The translations under genes were made by a program, and so were the position numbers. Positions 54,268 to 62,700 of a stretch of 64,000 nucleotides of DNA are shown piece by piece. Each line of letters opens with the position of its first letter. The stretch's first letter is position 1. The notes under the pieces are model-generated. The model did no database searches. It saw only the letters and a list, made by a program, of their open reading frames with translations, and had not been told where the DNA came from. The DNA lies in contig JAACPW010000001.1 in the NCBI GenBank assembly GCA_009995225.1, positions 124,001 to 188,000 on the forward strand, read 5' to 3'. This DNA is from Sphingomonadales bacterium (GTDB lineage: Bacteria; Pseudomonadota; Alphaproteobacteria; Sphingomonadales; Sphingomonadaceae).

Positions 54268-54285
54268 ACTCATATGTAAAGCAAC
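54268..54285. promoter_or_regulatory. candidate operator/promoter of the membrane-protein/HTH operon
   Basis: TTGACA (54253) followed by the A/T-rich TATGTAAAG resembles a promoter, although spacing is short. TGTAAAG and CTTGTCA (complement of the first arm at five of seven bases) flank CAAC and could be the site of the operon's own HTH regulator. Confidence 0.35.
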
Positions 54286-54312
54286 CTTGTCATTATGAAA
54301 AAGGAGCTTTCC

Positions 54313-54489
54313 ATGACCCGCCTCCAGGAAGCCTTGCTGCTTGCGATTGTCCTACTTGCCGTCGCGCTGCTGGCCGTGTTCGACATCGTCCCCGAAGCTG
54401 TTGCCCAATTTGCGCCGCTCGCGGCGATCCCGTTCATCGTGCGCCGCCGGCCAGCCTGCGCCGGACGCCTGACGGAGCGCGGCGCATGA
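54313..54489 (+). CDS. small membrane protein, first gene of HTH operon
   Basis: 58 aa with one strong hydrophobic segment (LLLAIVLLAVALLAVFDIV) and a basic tail (FIVRRRPACAG). AAGGAG at 54301-54306 is six bases before the ATG. The stop overlaps the next gene by four bases. Function unknown. Confidence 0.7.
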   Translation: MTRLQEALLLAIVLLAVALLAVFDIVPEAVAQFAPLAAIPFIVRRRPACAGRLTERGA

Positions 54490-55088
54490 CCAGTGATCAC
54501 GCGACGCCTGCGACCACCGCCGGACACGGGCCCGGTTTCTGGGCCGGGCTCTATTGCGCGAGCATCGCCATCATCGCGACGCTGCGGATCACCGATGCGA
54601 TCCCTACGCCGGTCGGGTTGACCCTGTTCGTCGGCGCCATGGCGCTGCTGATCCCGCTGGTGCGCGCCGCCGAGCGTCGCAGTGCGGCCAAGGGCTGCAT
54701 GAACGCCGTGATCGTGCGCTACAACCGCCGGATGCTGACCGCCTCGATGGGCTATGTTCTTGGCCTCGGCATCGCGATTGCGCTGTGGAACGCCTATGAC
54801 CTGAGCGGCCCGGTCGTCTTCGCCATCGCGCTGTTGCCGACCCTGCCGACCTTCGGCATGATCTGGGCGATGGGCCGCTATCTGGTCGAGGAAACCGACG
54901 AATATCTGCGCTATCGCACCATGCTCGCCGCCATCATCAGCCTTGGCATGGTGCTGGCCACCGGCATATTCTGGGGCTTTCTCGAGATGTTCGAGCTGGT
55001 GCCGCACATCTGGGCGTGGTGGGTGCTGCCGGTGTGGTCGGGCGGACTTGGGGTGGCGCAATTGTGGATGAAGGTACGCGGCGAATGA
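54486..55088 (+). CDS. polytopic membrane protein of HTH operon
   Basis: 200 aa with about six transmembrane segments, including YCASIAIIATLRI, LTLFVGAMALLIPLV, GYVLGLGIAIAL and WWVLPVWSGGLGVAQLWM. Unassigned. Membrane proteins of this kind are often paired with a short Xre regulator. Four-base overlaps with both neighbours show one operon. Confidence 0.85.
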   Translation: MTSDHATPATTAGHGPGFWAGLYCASIAIIATLRITDAIPTPVGLTLFVGAMALLIPLVRAAERRSAAKGCMNAVIVRYNRRMLTASMGYVLGLGIAIALWNAYDLSGPVVFAIALLPTLPTFGMIWAMGRYLVEETDEYLRYRTMLAAIISLGMVLATGIFWGFLEMFELVPHIWAWWVLPVWSGGLGVAQLWMKVRGE

Positions 55089-55276
55089 ACAATCGCCTCA
55101 AGGTGCTGCGCGCCGAACGTAGCTGGAGCCAGCAAGACCTCGCTGACCGGCTGGGGGTCAGCCGCCAAAGCGTCAACGCGATCGAGACGGGCCGTTATGA
55201 CCCGTCCCTGCCGCTGGCCTTTACCATCGCGGATCTGTTCGGCCTGCCGATCGAGGCGATCTTCACCCGCGATTAG
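55085..55276 (+). CDS. short Xre-type HTH regulator (YozG-like)
   Basis: 63 aa, nearly all helix-turn-helix: RAERSWSQQDLADRLGVSRQ followed by SVNAIETGRYDPSLPLAFTI and the FGLPIEAIF ending typical of this group. Probably autoregulates the operon. The ATG overlaps the membrane protein's stop; the gene's end overlaps phoD by four bases. Confidence 0.93.
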   Translation: MNNRLKVLRAERSWSQQDLADRLGVSRQSVNAIETGRYDPSLPLAFTIADLFGLPIEAIFTRD

Positions 55277-56937
55277 ACCGCCAGCTTGCCCGATCCCTTG
55301 TCGGTTGTGATCCGCTTGGTGGCGGCGAGCCTTGTCGAACGCTGTTTCACGCTGCCGGTGAAGCGATATTCGGTGGTGGCCCGCGTCGGGGTCAGCTCCA
55401 CCATCATGTAGCCGCGTTGCGCGGTGTCGGCCCATTTGAGCTGTTCGTTTTCGGCCACCAGCGCGCCCGCCAGCGTGTCGGGCTTCACGAAGCTGAGGTA
55501 GCTCTCGAACCCCGGCGAACTGACCGAGCAGACACCCAGCTCCACACCCACCGCCGCGCCATCCTGCGCCAGATCGAACGCCCAGCCATTGTGCGTGTCG
55601 CCCGCCAGCACGATCAGATTGGCGTCGGCTTCGAGCGCGGCTGTGAACACGCGTTCGCGCGCGGCGGGATAACCGTCCCACGCATCCATGTTGAGCGGCA
55701 GGCCCGCCTTGCTCGCCATGCCGGCGGCGGCGAGGCGCTGGCGTACGAAATCGGGCAGACCATCGCCCAGCATCCCGGCGAGCGCCTGCGGGCTTTTGAG
55801 ATTGCCGATCAGCACCTGCTGCACCAGCACCTGCCACTGCGTACCCTTGGCGGTCGACGCGGCGAGGCTTTCGGCCAGCCACGCATCCTGCGCCGCGCCC
55901 AGCATTTGCCGTTCGGGATTGGCCCAGTCGCCATCCCGGAAAGCATCGAGCGCGGCCATCGCCGCCTGCGGATCGGTTTTGCCGGCCAGCACCTTTTCGA
56001 GGCTGAACTGCTGTTCGCGCCCTTCCAACCGGGTGTCGAGCCGCAGCAGCGTCGCCAGATCACCCACCTGATAGGCGGCATAAGGCACGTCGGACACCGG
56101 CATCCATTCGCGGTAGGCCTGCTTGGCCGCGGCCTTGCGCACGGCCCAATCGCCTTCGGTTTCGGGCTGATGGTTCTGCGCGCCGGTTTCATACGAATCA
56201 TTGGCGCTTTCGTGATCGTCCCACACCGCGATCATCGGCAGCACCTGATGCAGGCGCTGGCAATCGGGATCGGCGCGGTAAGTGGCGTAGCGCAGGCGAT
56301 AATCGGTCAACGCCACGATCTCGGTGGCAGGGGCCAGCACACGTTCGGCCACGCCCTGTCCGGGGTTGGGGTAATTGTCCGCCCCGTATTCGTAGATGTA
56401 GTCGCCCAGATGCACCGCAAGATCGGCATCGTTCGCTTCGGCGGCGTGGCCATAGGCGTTGAACCAGCCGAAGCCGAAGTTCGAGCAGGAGAACACCGCA
56501 AGCCGGAACTTCGCGGTGGTGTCCACCGGCAGCGTGCGGGTGCGGCCCACGGGGGACGCGGCGCCATTGGCGGCGATGAAACGGTAGAAATACCAGCGAT
56601 CGGGCGCAAGTCCGGCGGCGATGCCCTTGGCGCACCAGTCCCGGCTGGCCGACGCGGTGACGCTGCCTTCGGCAACCGGCCGCGCGAAATCTTCCGACTC
56701 GCTCACCTGCCAGGTCAGCGCCGTGTCAACTTCGCTGACATAGCGCGTCCACAGCAGCACCGAATTGGCCGAGGGTTCGCCGCTGGCGACATTGTGCGTG
56801 AAACCGCTGCCAAAGCTGCGCGCGGCCAGCGGCGCAGCGGCCAGCGCCGCGCCCGCTCCGGCGAGGGTGAACAGGTGGCGGCGGGTGAGCGCCGTTGCGG
56901 ACGGGGCCGGCTGGGCGGCAGTATCGGTTTTGAACAT
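55273..56937 (-). CDS. phoD: PhoD-type alkaline phosphatase, Tat-exported
   Basis: 554 aa. A twin-arginine signal (LTRRHLFTLAGAGAALAAAP) is followed by a fibronectin-like N-domain and the PhoD core. Metal ligands are in FSCSNF, VHLGDYIYEYG, AVWDDHESANDSY and LAGDTHNGWAF. It would hydrolyse phosphodiesters and monoesters in the periplasm for phosphate scavenging. No pho box was identified. Confidence 0.94.
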   Translation of the reverse strand: MFKTDTAAQPAPSATALTRRHLFTLAGAGAALAAAPLAARSFGSGFTHNVASGEPSANSVLLWTRYVSEVDTALTWQVSESEDFARPVAEGSVTASASRDWCAKGIAAGLAPDRWYFYRFIAANGAASPVGRTRTLPVDTTAKFRLAVFSCSNFGFGWFNAYGHAAEANDADLAVHLGDYIYEYGADNYPNPGQGVAERVLAPATEIVALTDYRLRYATYRADPDCQRLHQVLPMIAVWDDHESANDSYETGAQNHQPETEGDWAVRKAAAKQAYREWMPVSDVPYAAYQVGDLATLLRLDTRLEGREQQFSLEKVLAGKTDPQAAMAALDAFRDGDWANPERQMLGAAQDAWLAESLAASTAKGTQWQVLVQQVLIGNLKSPQALAGMLGDGLPDFVRQRLAAAGMASKAGLPLNMDAWDGYPAARERVFTAALEADANLIVLAGDTHNGWAFDLAQDGAAVGVELGVCSVSSPGFESYLSFVKPDTLAGALVAENEQLKWADTAQRGYMMVELTPTRATTEYRFTGSVKQRSTRLAATKRITTDKGSGKLAV

Positions 56938-57045
56938 GGCGATGCGTCTATCCCTCTACGGTTGCGCATCTGTGACAACGATAACGGGCGTGGGGATAGC
57001 ACATGGGCTTGCGCGGCGCGCCATCGGCAAGGCATGGAAAGGGGC

Positions 57046-57780
57046 ATGACCGCAATCATACACCACACGCTTTACGACGGGCGCCGCGTCGCCTTCCGCT
57101 ACATCCACGGCGACGGCCCCTGTCTTGTCTTCTTGCCCGGCTATATGTCGGACATGAGCGGCAGCAAGGCGACCGCGCTGTTTGCCGAGGCGCAGGAACA
57201 CGGCCGTGCCTGCCTGTTGCTCGACTATTCGGGCTGCGGGCAAAGCGATGGTGACTTCGCCGAAGGGAAGCTGAGCCGCTGGCGCGACGAGGTGCTGGCG
57301 CTGGTCGCAAGCTATGTCAGCGGGCCGGTGCTGCTGGTCGGATCGTCGATGGGTGGCTGGCTGATGCTGCTGGTGGCCGAGCATCTCAAGCACCGGCTGG
57401 CGGGCCTGATCGGCATTGCGCCCGCGCCCGATTTCACCCGCTGGGGCTATAGCGAGGACCAGCGCGCGGCGCTGGCGGCGGGTGAAACGATTTACGAAGC
57501 CAATCCCTATGGCCCCGAGGCGACACCGACCCATGCAAAGTTCTTTGCCGATGCCGAATGTCATCTGCGGCTGGACGGCGCGATCGATCTGGCCTGTCCG
57601 GTGCGGCTGCTGCACGGCAAGGCCGATGCCGATGTGCCATGGAAGATCAGCCTGCGCCTTGAAGCGGCGCTGCGTTCGGACGACATACAGGTAACTCTGG
57701 TAGAAGACGGCGATCATCGCCTGTCACGGACAAGCGACATTGCCGCCCTCAAGGCCATTGTGGCCGAATTTTACGGATAG
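57046..57780 (+). CDS. alpha/beta hydrolase
   Basis: 244 aa. Nucleophile Ser101 in LVGSSMGGW, Asp in HGKADADVPW and His in GDHRLS make the triad. It resembles the ABHD10/palmitoyl-thioesterase-like group; substrate unknown. Start 57046 has GGAAAGGGG in front; 57034 is possible. It is followed after 6 bp by the TPR gene. Confidence 0.88.
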   Translation: MTAIIHHTLYDGRRVAFRYIHGDGPCLVFLPGYMSDMSGSKATALFAEAQEHGRACLLLDYSGCGQSDGDFAEGKLSRWRDEVLALVASYVSGPVLLVGSSMGGWLMLLVAEHLKHRLAGLIGIAPAPDFTRWGYSEDQRAALAAGETIYEANPYGPEATPTHAKFFADAECHLRLDGAIDLACPVRLLHGKADADVPWKISLRLEAALRSDDIQVTLVEDGDHRLSRTSDIAALKAIVAEFYG

Positions 57781-57786
57781 CGCCTT

Positions 57787-58674
57787 TTGACCCTGTTACT
57801 TGCCCTGCTGCTTCAGGTTGGCCCCGATCCGATGGGCGGGGGCCTGCCCAACGACGATTTCGTGCGCGACCGGCCCGCCCGTCAAGATGTCGTACGGCCC
57901 GACGGGGGGCAGACCGAATTGAACGCGACCAGCGCCTGGCTGGAAACCTGTTTCGATCAATTGGCCGAAGATCCGGCCCGCGCACACACCGCCGCGCAAA
58001 TCCGCCGCAGCGAAACCAGGGGCGCGGACCGGGTGCTGGCCAACCACTGCCTAGGCACCGCGTCGTCCGAACTGGGCCTGTGGGACGATGCCCGCACCGC
58101 CTTTCTTGCCGCGCGCGACGAGACGCCCGCAGGCGAACTGCGCACCCGCGCCCGCTTTGCCGCGCTGGCCGGGAACGCGGCGATGGCGAGCGGCGATGCG
58201 CAAGGCGCGCTGACCTTGTTGACCGAGGCGCAAGCCGATGCCCGCGCCGCGGCTTCCGCCCCGCTTGAAGCCATCGCCGCGACCGATCGTGCGCGCGCAC
58301 TGGTGGCGCTGGGACGGGGCGAGGAAGGGCTTGGCGCGCTGGAAGCGGCGACCACGCTTGCGCCCGAACGCGCCGAAAGCTGGCTGTTGAAGGCGACCTT
58401 GCTGCGCCGGCTCGACCGGTTGGCCGAAGCGCAGACCGCAATCGAGCGGGCGGCGCTGCTCACCCCCGGCAATGCCGAGATCGGTCTGGAAGCCGGTGTG
58501 ATCGCGGTGCTTTCCGGCCGTGACGATGCGGCGCGTGCGAGCTGGCAATCGGTTCTCGACCTTGCGCCCGATGCGCCCGCCGCCGCCACTGCGCGCGATT
58601 ATCTTGCGCAGCTTGGACAAGCGCCCGACACTGACATTGCCACTGCCGCTCCGCAGGAGGAACCCCAGCCATGA
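57787..58674 (+). CDS. TPR-repeat protein, probably exported
   Basis: 295 aa starting at TTG (no usable ATG). A short hydrophobic N-terminus (LTLLLALLLQ) may direct export. From about residue 90 the sequence is Ala/Leu-rich tetratricopeptide helices, such as ERAESWLLKATLLRRLDRLA and DDAARASWQSVLDLAPDAPA. Binding partner unknown. The stop overlaps the next gene (ATGA). Confidence 0.82.
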   Translation: MTLLLALLLQVGPDPMGGGLPNDDFVRDRPARQDVVRPDGGQTELNATSAWLETCFDQLAEDPARAHTAAQIRRSETRGADRVLANHCLGTASSELGLWDDARTAFLAARDETPAGELRTRARFAALAGNAAMASGDAQGALTLLTEAQADARAAASAPLEAIAATDRARALVALGRGEEGLGALEAATTLAPERAESWLLKATLLRRLDRLAEAQTAIERAALLTPGNAEIGLEAGVIAVLSGRDDAARASWQSVLDLAPDAPAAATARDYLAQLGQAPDTDIATAAPQEEPQP

Positions 58675-59666
58675 CCCGATTTTCCGTGCTCGATCTGGTG
58701 CCCGTCCGTGAAGGCGGCACCCTGAGCGAAGCCTTTGCCGCCACCACCGACCTTGCCCGCGCCGCCGAGGCGTTCGGGTGTGACCGGTTCTGGGTGGCCG
58801 AACATCACGCAATGGACGGAATTGCGGGCGGGGCGACATCGGTGGTGCTTGCCCATATCGGCAATGCCACCCGCCGCATCCGCATCGGATCGGGCGGGAT
58901 CATGCTGCCCAACCACACGCCGTTCCAGATTGCCGAACAGTTCGGCACGCTTGACGCGCTGTTCCCCGGAAGGATCGATCTGGGGCTGGGCCGCGCGCCC
59001 GGCGCCGGGCCGGAATTGCAGCGGGCCTTGCGCAAGAACCTGCATCAGGCGGCGGAATACTTCCCGCAGGACGTGGTCGAACTGCGCGCGCTGCTGACGG
59101 GCGATTACGACCTGCCGATCTACGCCACGCCGGGCCGGGGCGCGCAGGTGGAATTGTGGATGCTGGGGTCGAGCCTGTTCGGCGCGCAATTGGCCGCCAA
59201 GCTGGGCCTGCCCTATGCTTTTGCGGCGCACTTCGCTCCCGATCAACTCGATAGCGCGCTGGCGGTCTATCGCCGCGATTTCCAGCCGTCCGACGCGTTG
59301 GCCAAACCGCACGTGATGGTGGCGATGAATGTCTTTGCCGCCGACACTGAGGCCAAGGCGCATCTGCTCGCCACCAGCCAGCAGCAGAGCTTTGTACGCT
59401 TGCGCACCGGCACGCCGGGCAAGCTGCCCCCGCCGATCGCACACTACACCGATACGCTGCCCGCCAACGCGCAGGCCATGCTGGCCCATATCGGGCAGGC
59501 CGCCGCCGTTGGCACCCCGGCGCAGGTTCGCACGCAGATCGCCGCCTTCGTGGCACGGACCGGTGCGGACGAGATCTTGCTGAGCGGCGCTACCTATGAT
59601 CCGGAAGCGCGTATCCGCAGCCTCGAACTCACGCTGGAGGCCTGCGAAACCGTGGCCGCAGGCTGA
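58671..59666 (+). CDS. LLM-class flavin-dependent oxidoreductase
   Basis: 331 aa luciferase-like monooxygenase. FWVAEHHAMDGIAGGATSVV and IRIGSGGIMLPNHTPFQIAE are family signatures, with GRIDLGLGRAPG following. Uses FMNH2 or F420; with the MupA/YhbW-type motifs seen, FMN is more likely. Substrate unknown. Confidence 0.93.
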   Translation: MTRFSVLDLVPVREGGTLSEAFAATTDLARAAEAFGCDRFWVAEHHAMDGIAGGATSVVLAHIGNATRRIRIGSGGIMLPNHTPFQIAEQFGTLDALFPGRIDLGLGRAPGAGPELQRALRKNLHQAAEYFPQDVVELRALLTGDYDLPIYATPGRGAQVELWMLGSSLFGAQLAAKLGLPYAFAAHFAPDQLDSALAVYRRDFQPSDALAKPHVMVAMNVFAADTEAKAHLLATSQQQSFVRLRTGTPGKLPPPIAHYTDTLPANAQAMLAHIGQAAAVGTPAQVRTQIAAFVARTGADEILLSGATYDPEARIRSLELTLEACETVAAG

Positions 59667-59795
59667 CCGCAGGTAATGATCGCGCTTGCGCCGCTCGCAA
59701 GAAAGCGGGTATCGCGGAAGCTACGATAACAACAATCCGGAACAATAATATTGCGCCGCAGCGCAGCCGGAACGCAGGATGAGCAGGAGCCGAAA

Positions 59796-62700
59796 ATGGT
59801 ATCCAAGACCGATGCCGCCGCGACGTCCGATTCGCAGTCCGATGCCCCGGCCCAGGCCCAGGCCCCGGCCCCGGCCCAGGCCCCGGCCAAGCCCCCGCAG
59901 CGCGGCGTGATCAAGGCCCTGCGCCTACATCTCGAAGCCTCGCTGCTGCCCGGAGACGCTCCGGTGGACAAGGCCGCGCTGGATGAGGCGGCAACCTGGC
60001 TGCTGGCCGCCGCCGCCACCCGCGCACCCGGCCAATCGATCGTCCAGATCGAATCCGCGACCGGCGAACGGCGCCACCTGCGCATCGCCATCGTCAATGA
60101 CGATATGCCGTTTCTGGTCGATTCGGCCGCGGCGACGATTGCTGCGCAGGGCGTTGCGATTGACCGGCTGCTGCACCCTGTCGCTAAGGTAGAGCGCGAC
60201 GCTGCGGGCAGCATCGCCGCATTGAGCAATCCCACCCAAGGCAAGCCCACCCCAGCTAAGAACGGCGCGCGCGAATCGCTGATCTATATCGAAACCCCGC
60301 GCGTCGATGCCCGCCAGCGGCGCGAATTGCTGGAAGCGCTGCAAGCCACGCTGGCCGATGTTCATGCCGCGGTGAACGACTGGCCGCCGATGCAAGGCGC
60401 GATGGCTGCCGATGCCGAGCGCGCTGGCGCGGTCGATGCGGAAGCGGGCGCGCTGCTTGGCTGGCTGGGCGGCGGGATGCTGACGCAGTTGGGCCATCTC
60501 ACCCGCCACCGTGACGGGACGACCACCGATCGCCACGGCATCTGCCGCGCCTCGGCCCGGGATCTGCTCGCCGAAGTCAGCTATGATCGCGCCTTCGATT
60601 GGTTCGACCGGCACGAGGCAGGCGGCACGCCGCAGGGGCTGCTGGCGATCAAGGCCAATGTTCACGCCCGCGTCCACCGCACCAGCCCGCTCGATCTGTT
60701 CATCGTGCCGCTGCGCGAAGGCGGCAAAATCACCGCGCTGTCGATCCATGCAGGCCTGTGGACCAGCGCCGCGCTGAATGCGCGCCCGCATGAAGTGCCG
60801 GTGCTGCGCCGGATGGTGACCGATATCACCGCGCAGGCCGGGTTCGATCCGGCGGGCCACAATGGCAAGGCGCTGGTGCACGCTTTCGCCTCGCTGCCCA
60901 ATGATCTGCTCACCGCCTTCGATCCGGCGCGCGTTGCCGAACTGGTGACGACCAAGATGGTGCTGATCGACCGGCCGCGCCCGCGCCTGGTGATGGTGCG
61001 ATCCATGCTGGAACGACACGTCTTTGCCTTCGTGTGGTTGCCGCGCGATCAACTGTCGACCGATGTGCGGTTGCAGATTCAGGCGATGCTGCTCGATTCG
61101 CCCGGCGCCGCCCTGCTCGACTGGAGCCTTGAGGTGGAAAGCAGCAGCCTCGCTCTGCTGCGCTTCCTGATCGACGTGCGCGCCTGCGCCGATATGCCCG
61201 ATGATGCCGCGATCGAGACGCAATTGGTCGATCTGCTGCGCGGCTGGAACGAAGCGGTCGCCACCCATCTGGCCAAGGGCGAGGATGAAGGCCGCGCCGC
61301 GACTCTCGCCGCGCGCTATGCCGGCGCGTTTCCGACCGGCTATCGCCTGACCTATGGCGCGGACGAGGCGGCGCGTGATATCGCCAAGTTGCGGACCTTG
61401 GCGGTGGCTGAAGGCGAGGCTGCCCGCGCAGTGCGGCTCTATCGCCTGAATGGCGACGGGCCCGATACGCTGCGGCTGAAGGTTTACATCATCGGCGGCG
61501 CGCTGGCGCTGTCCGATGCAGTTCCGGCGCTGGAACACTTCGGTTTCCGCGTCGCGGCCGAAGTGCCGACCTTCCTGACCGATCCCAGCCTGGGTTCGAT
61601 CCATGATTTCATCCTCACCGTGCCCCCGGCGCGTGAAGCCAGCACGCTGCTGGATCGGGCCGCGCTGATTGAGGACGCGCTGGCCGAAGTGCTGAATGCG
61701 GTGGCAGAAGATGACCCGTTCAACCGTCTGATCCCCGCCGCAGGGCTGGCCCCGCGCAGCGCCAACTGGATGCGCGCGATCTATCGCTATCTGCGCCAGA
61801 CGGGCGTGAGCTACACGATCTACACCGTGGTCGATGCGCTGGTCGCCGCGCCGCAGGTGACGCGGGCGATGATCGATCTGTTTACCGCGCGCCACGACCC
61901 GGCTTTCGAAGGCGACCGGGACGAGGCGATTGCCGCCGCCCAAAGCGCATTCACCCGCGGGCTTGCCAAGGTCACGGCGATCAATGACGACCGCCTGCTG
62001 CGGCTCTACCGCGCGGTGATCGACGCGGTGCTGCGCACCAATGCGTTTGCGCCCGCCGCTGCCGAGGCGCTGGCCTTCAAGATCGATTCGCACCGTGTCC
62101 CCGGCCTGCCCAAGCCGCTGCCGTGGCGCGAAATCTTCGTCTATTCGCGGCGCGTGGAGGGCATTCACCTGCGTTCGGGTGCGGTGGCGCGCGGGGGGCT
62201 GCGCTGGTCCGACCGGCGTGACGATTTCCGCACCGAAGTGCTCGGCCTGATGAAGGCGCAGCGCGTCAAGAACGCGGTGATCGTGCCGACGGGCGCGAAG
62301 GGGGGATTCTATCCCAAGCAATTGCCCTCACCCGCAATCGACCGCGAAGGCTGGGCGGCAGAGGGCCGCGCCTCGTACGAAATTTTCATCCGCACGCTGC
62401 TGTCGATCACGGACAATATCGTCGGCGGGCGGGTGGTGCATCCCGAAGCCGTGCAGGTGTGGGATGGCGAAGACCCCTATTTCGTGGTCGCCGCCGACAA
62501 GGGCACCGCAACCTACTCCGACATTGCCAATGGCATCGCGCAGGCCCACGACTTCTGGCTTGACGATGCCTTCGCCAGCGGCGGCTCGAACGGATACGAT
62601 CACAAGGCGATGGGCATCACCGCGCGCGGCGCGTGGGTTTCGGTCCAGCGCCACTTCCGCGAAATGGGGATCGATGTGCAGACGCAGTCGATCACCGTGG

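Noticed and set aside
52030..54279. 749-codon open frame on the plus strand
   Set aside because: Antisense to thrS; composition (Val, His, Arg, Gly) is that of a shadow frame.
54295..54312. Upstream ATG for the small membrane protein of the HTH operon
   Set aside because: AAGGAG lies inside this extension and is ideally spaced for the ATG at 54313.
59925..62321. 798-codon open frame on the minus strand
   Set aside because: Antisense to the glutamate dehydrogenase gene and without recognisable domains.
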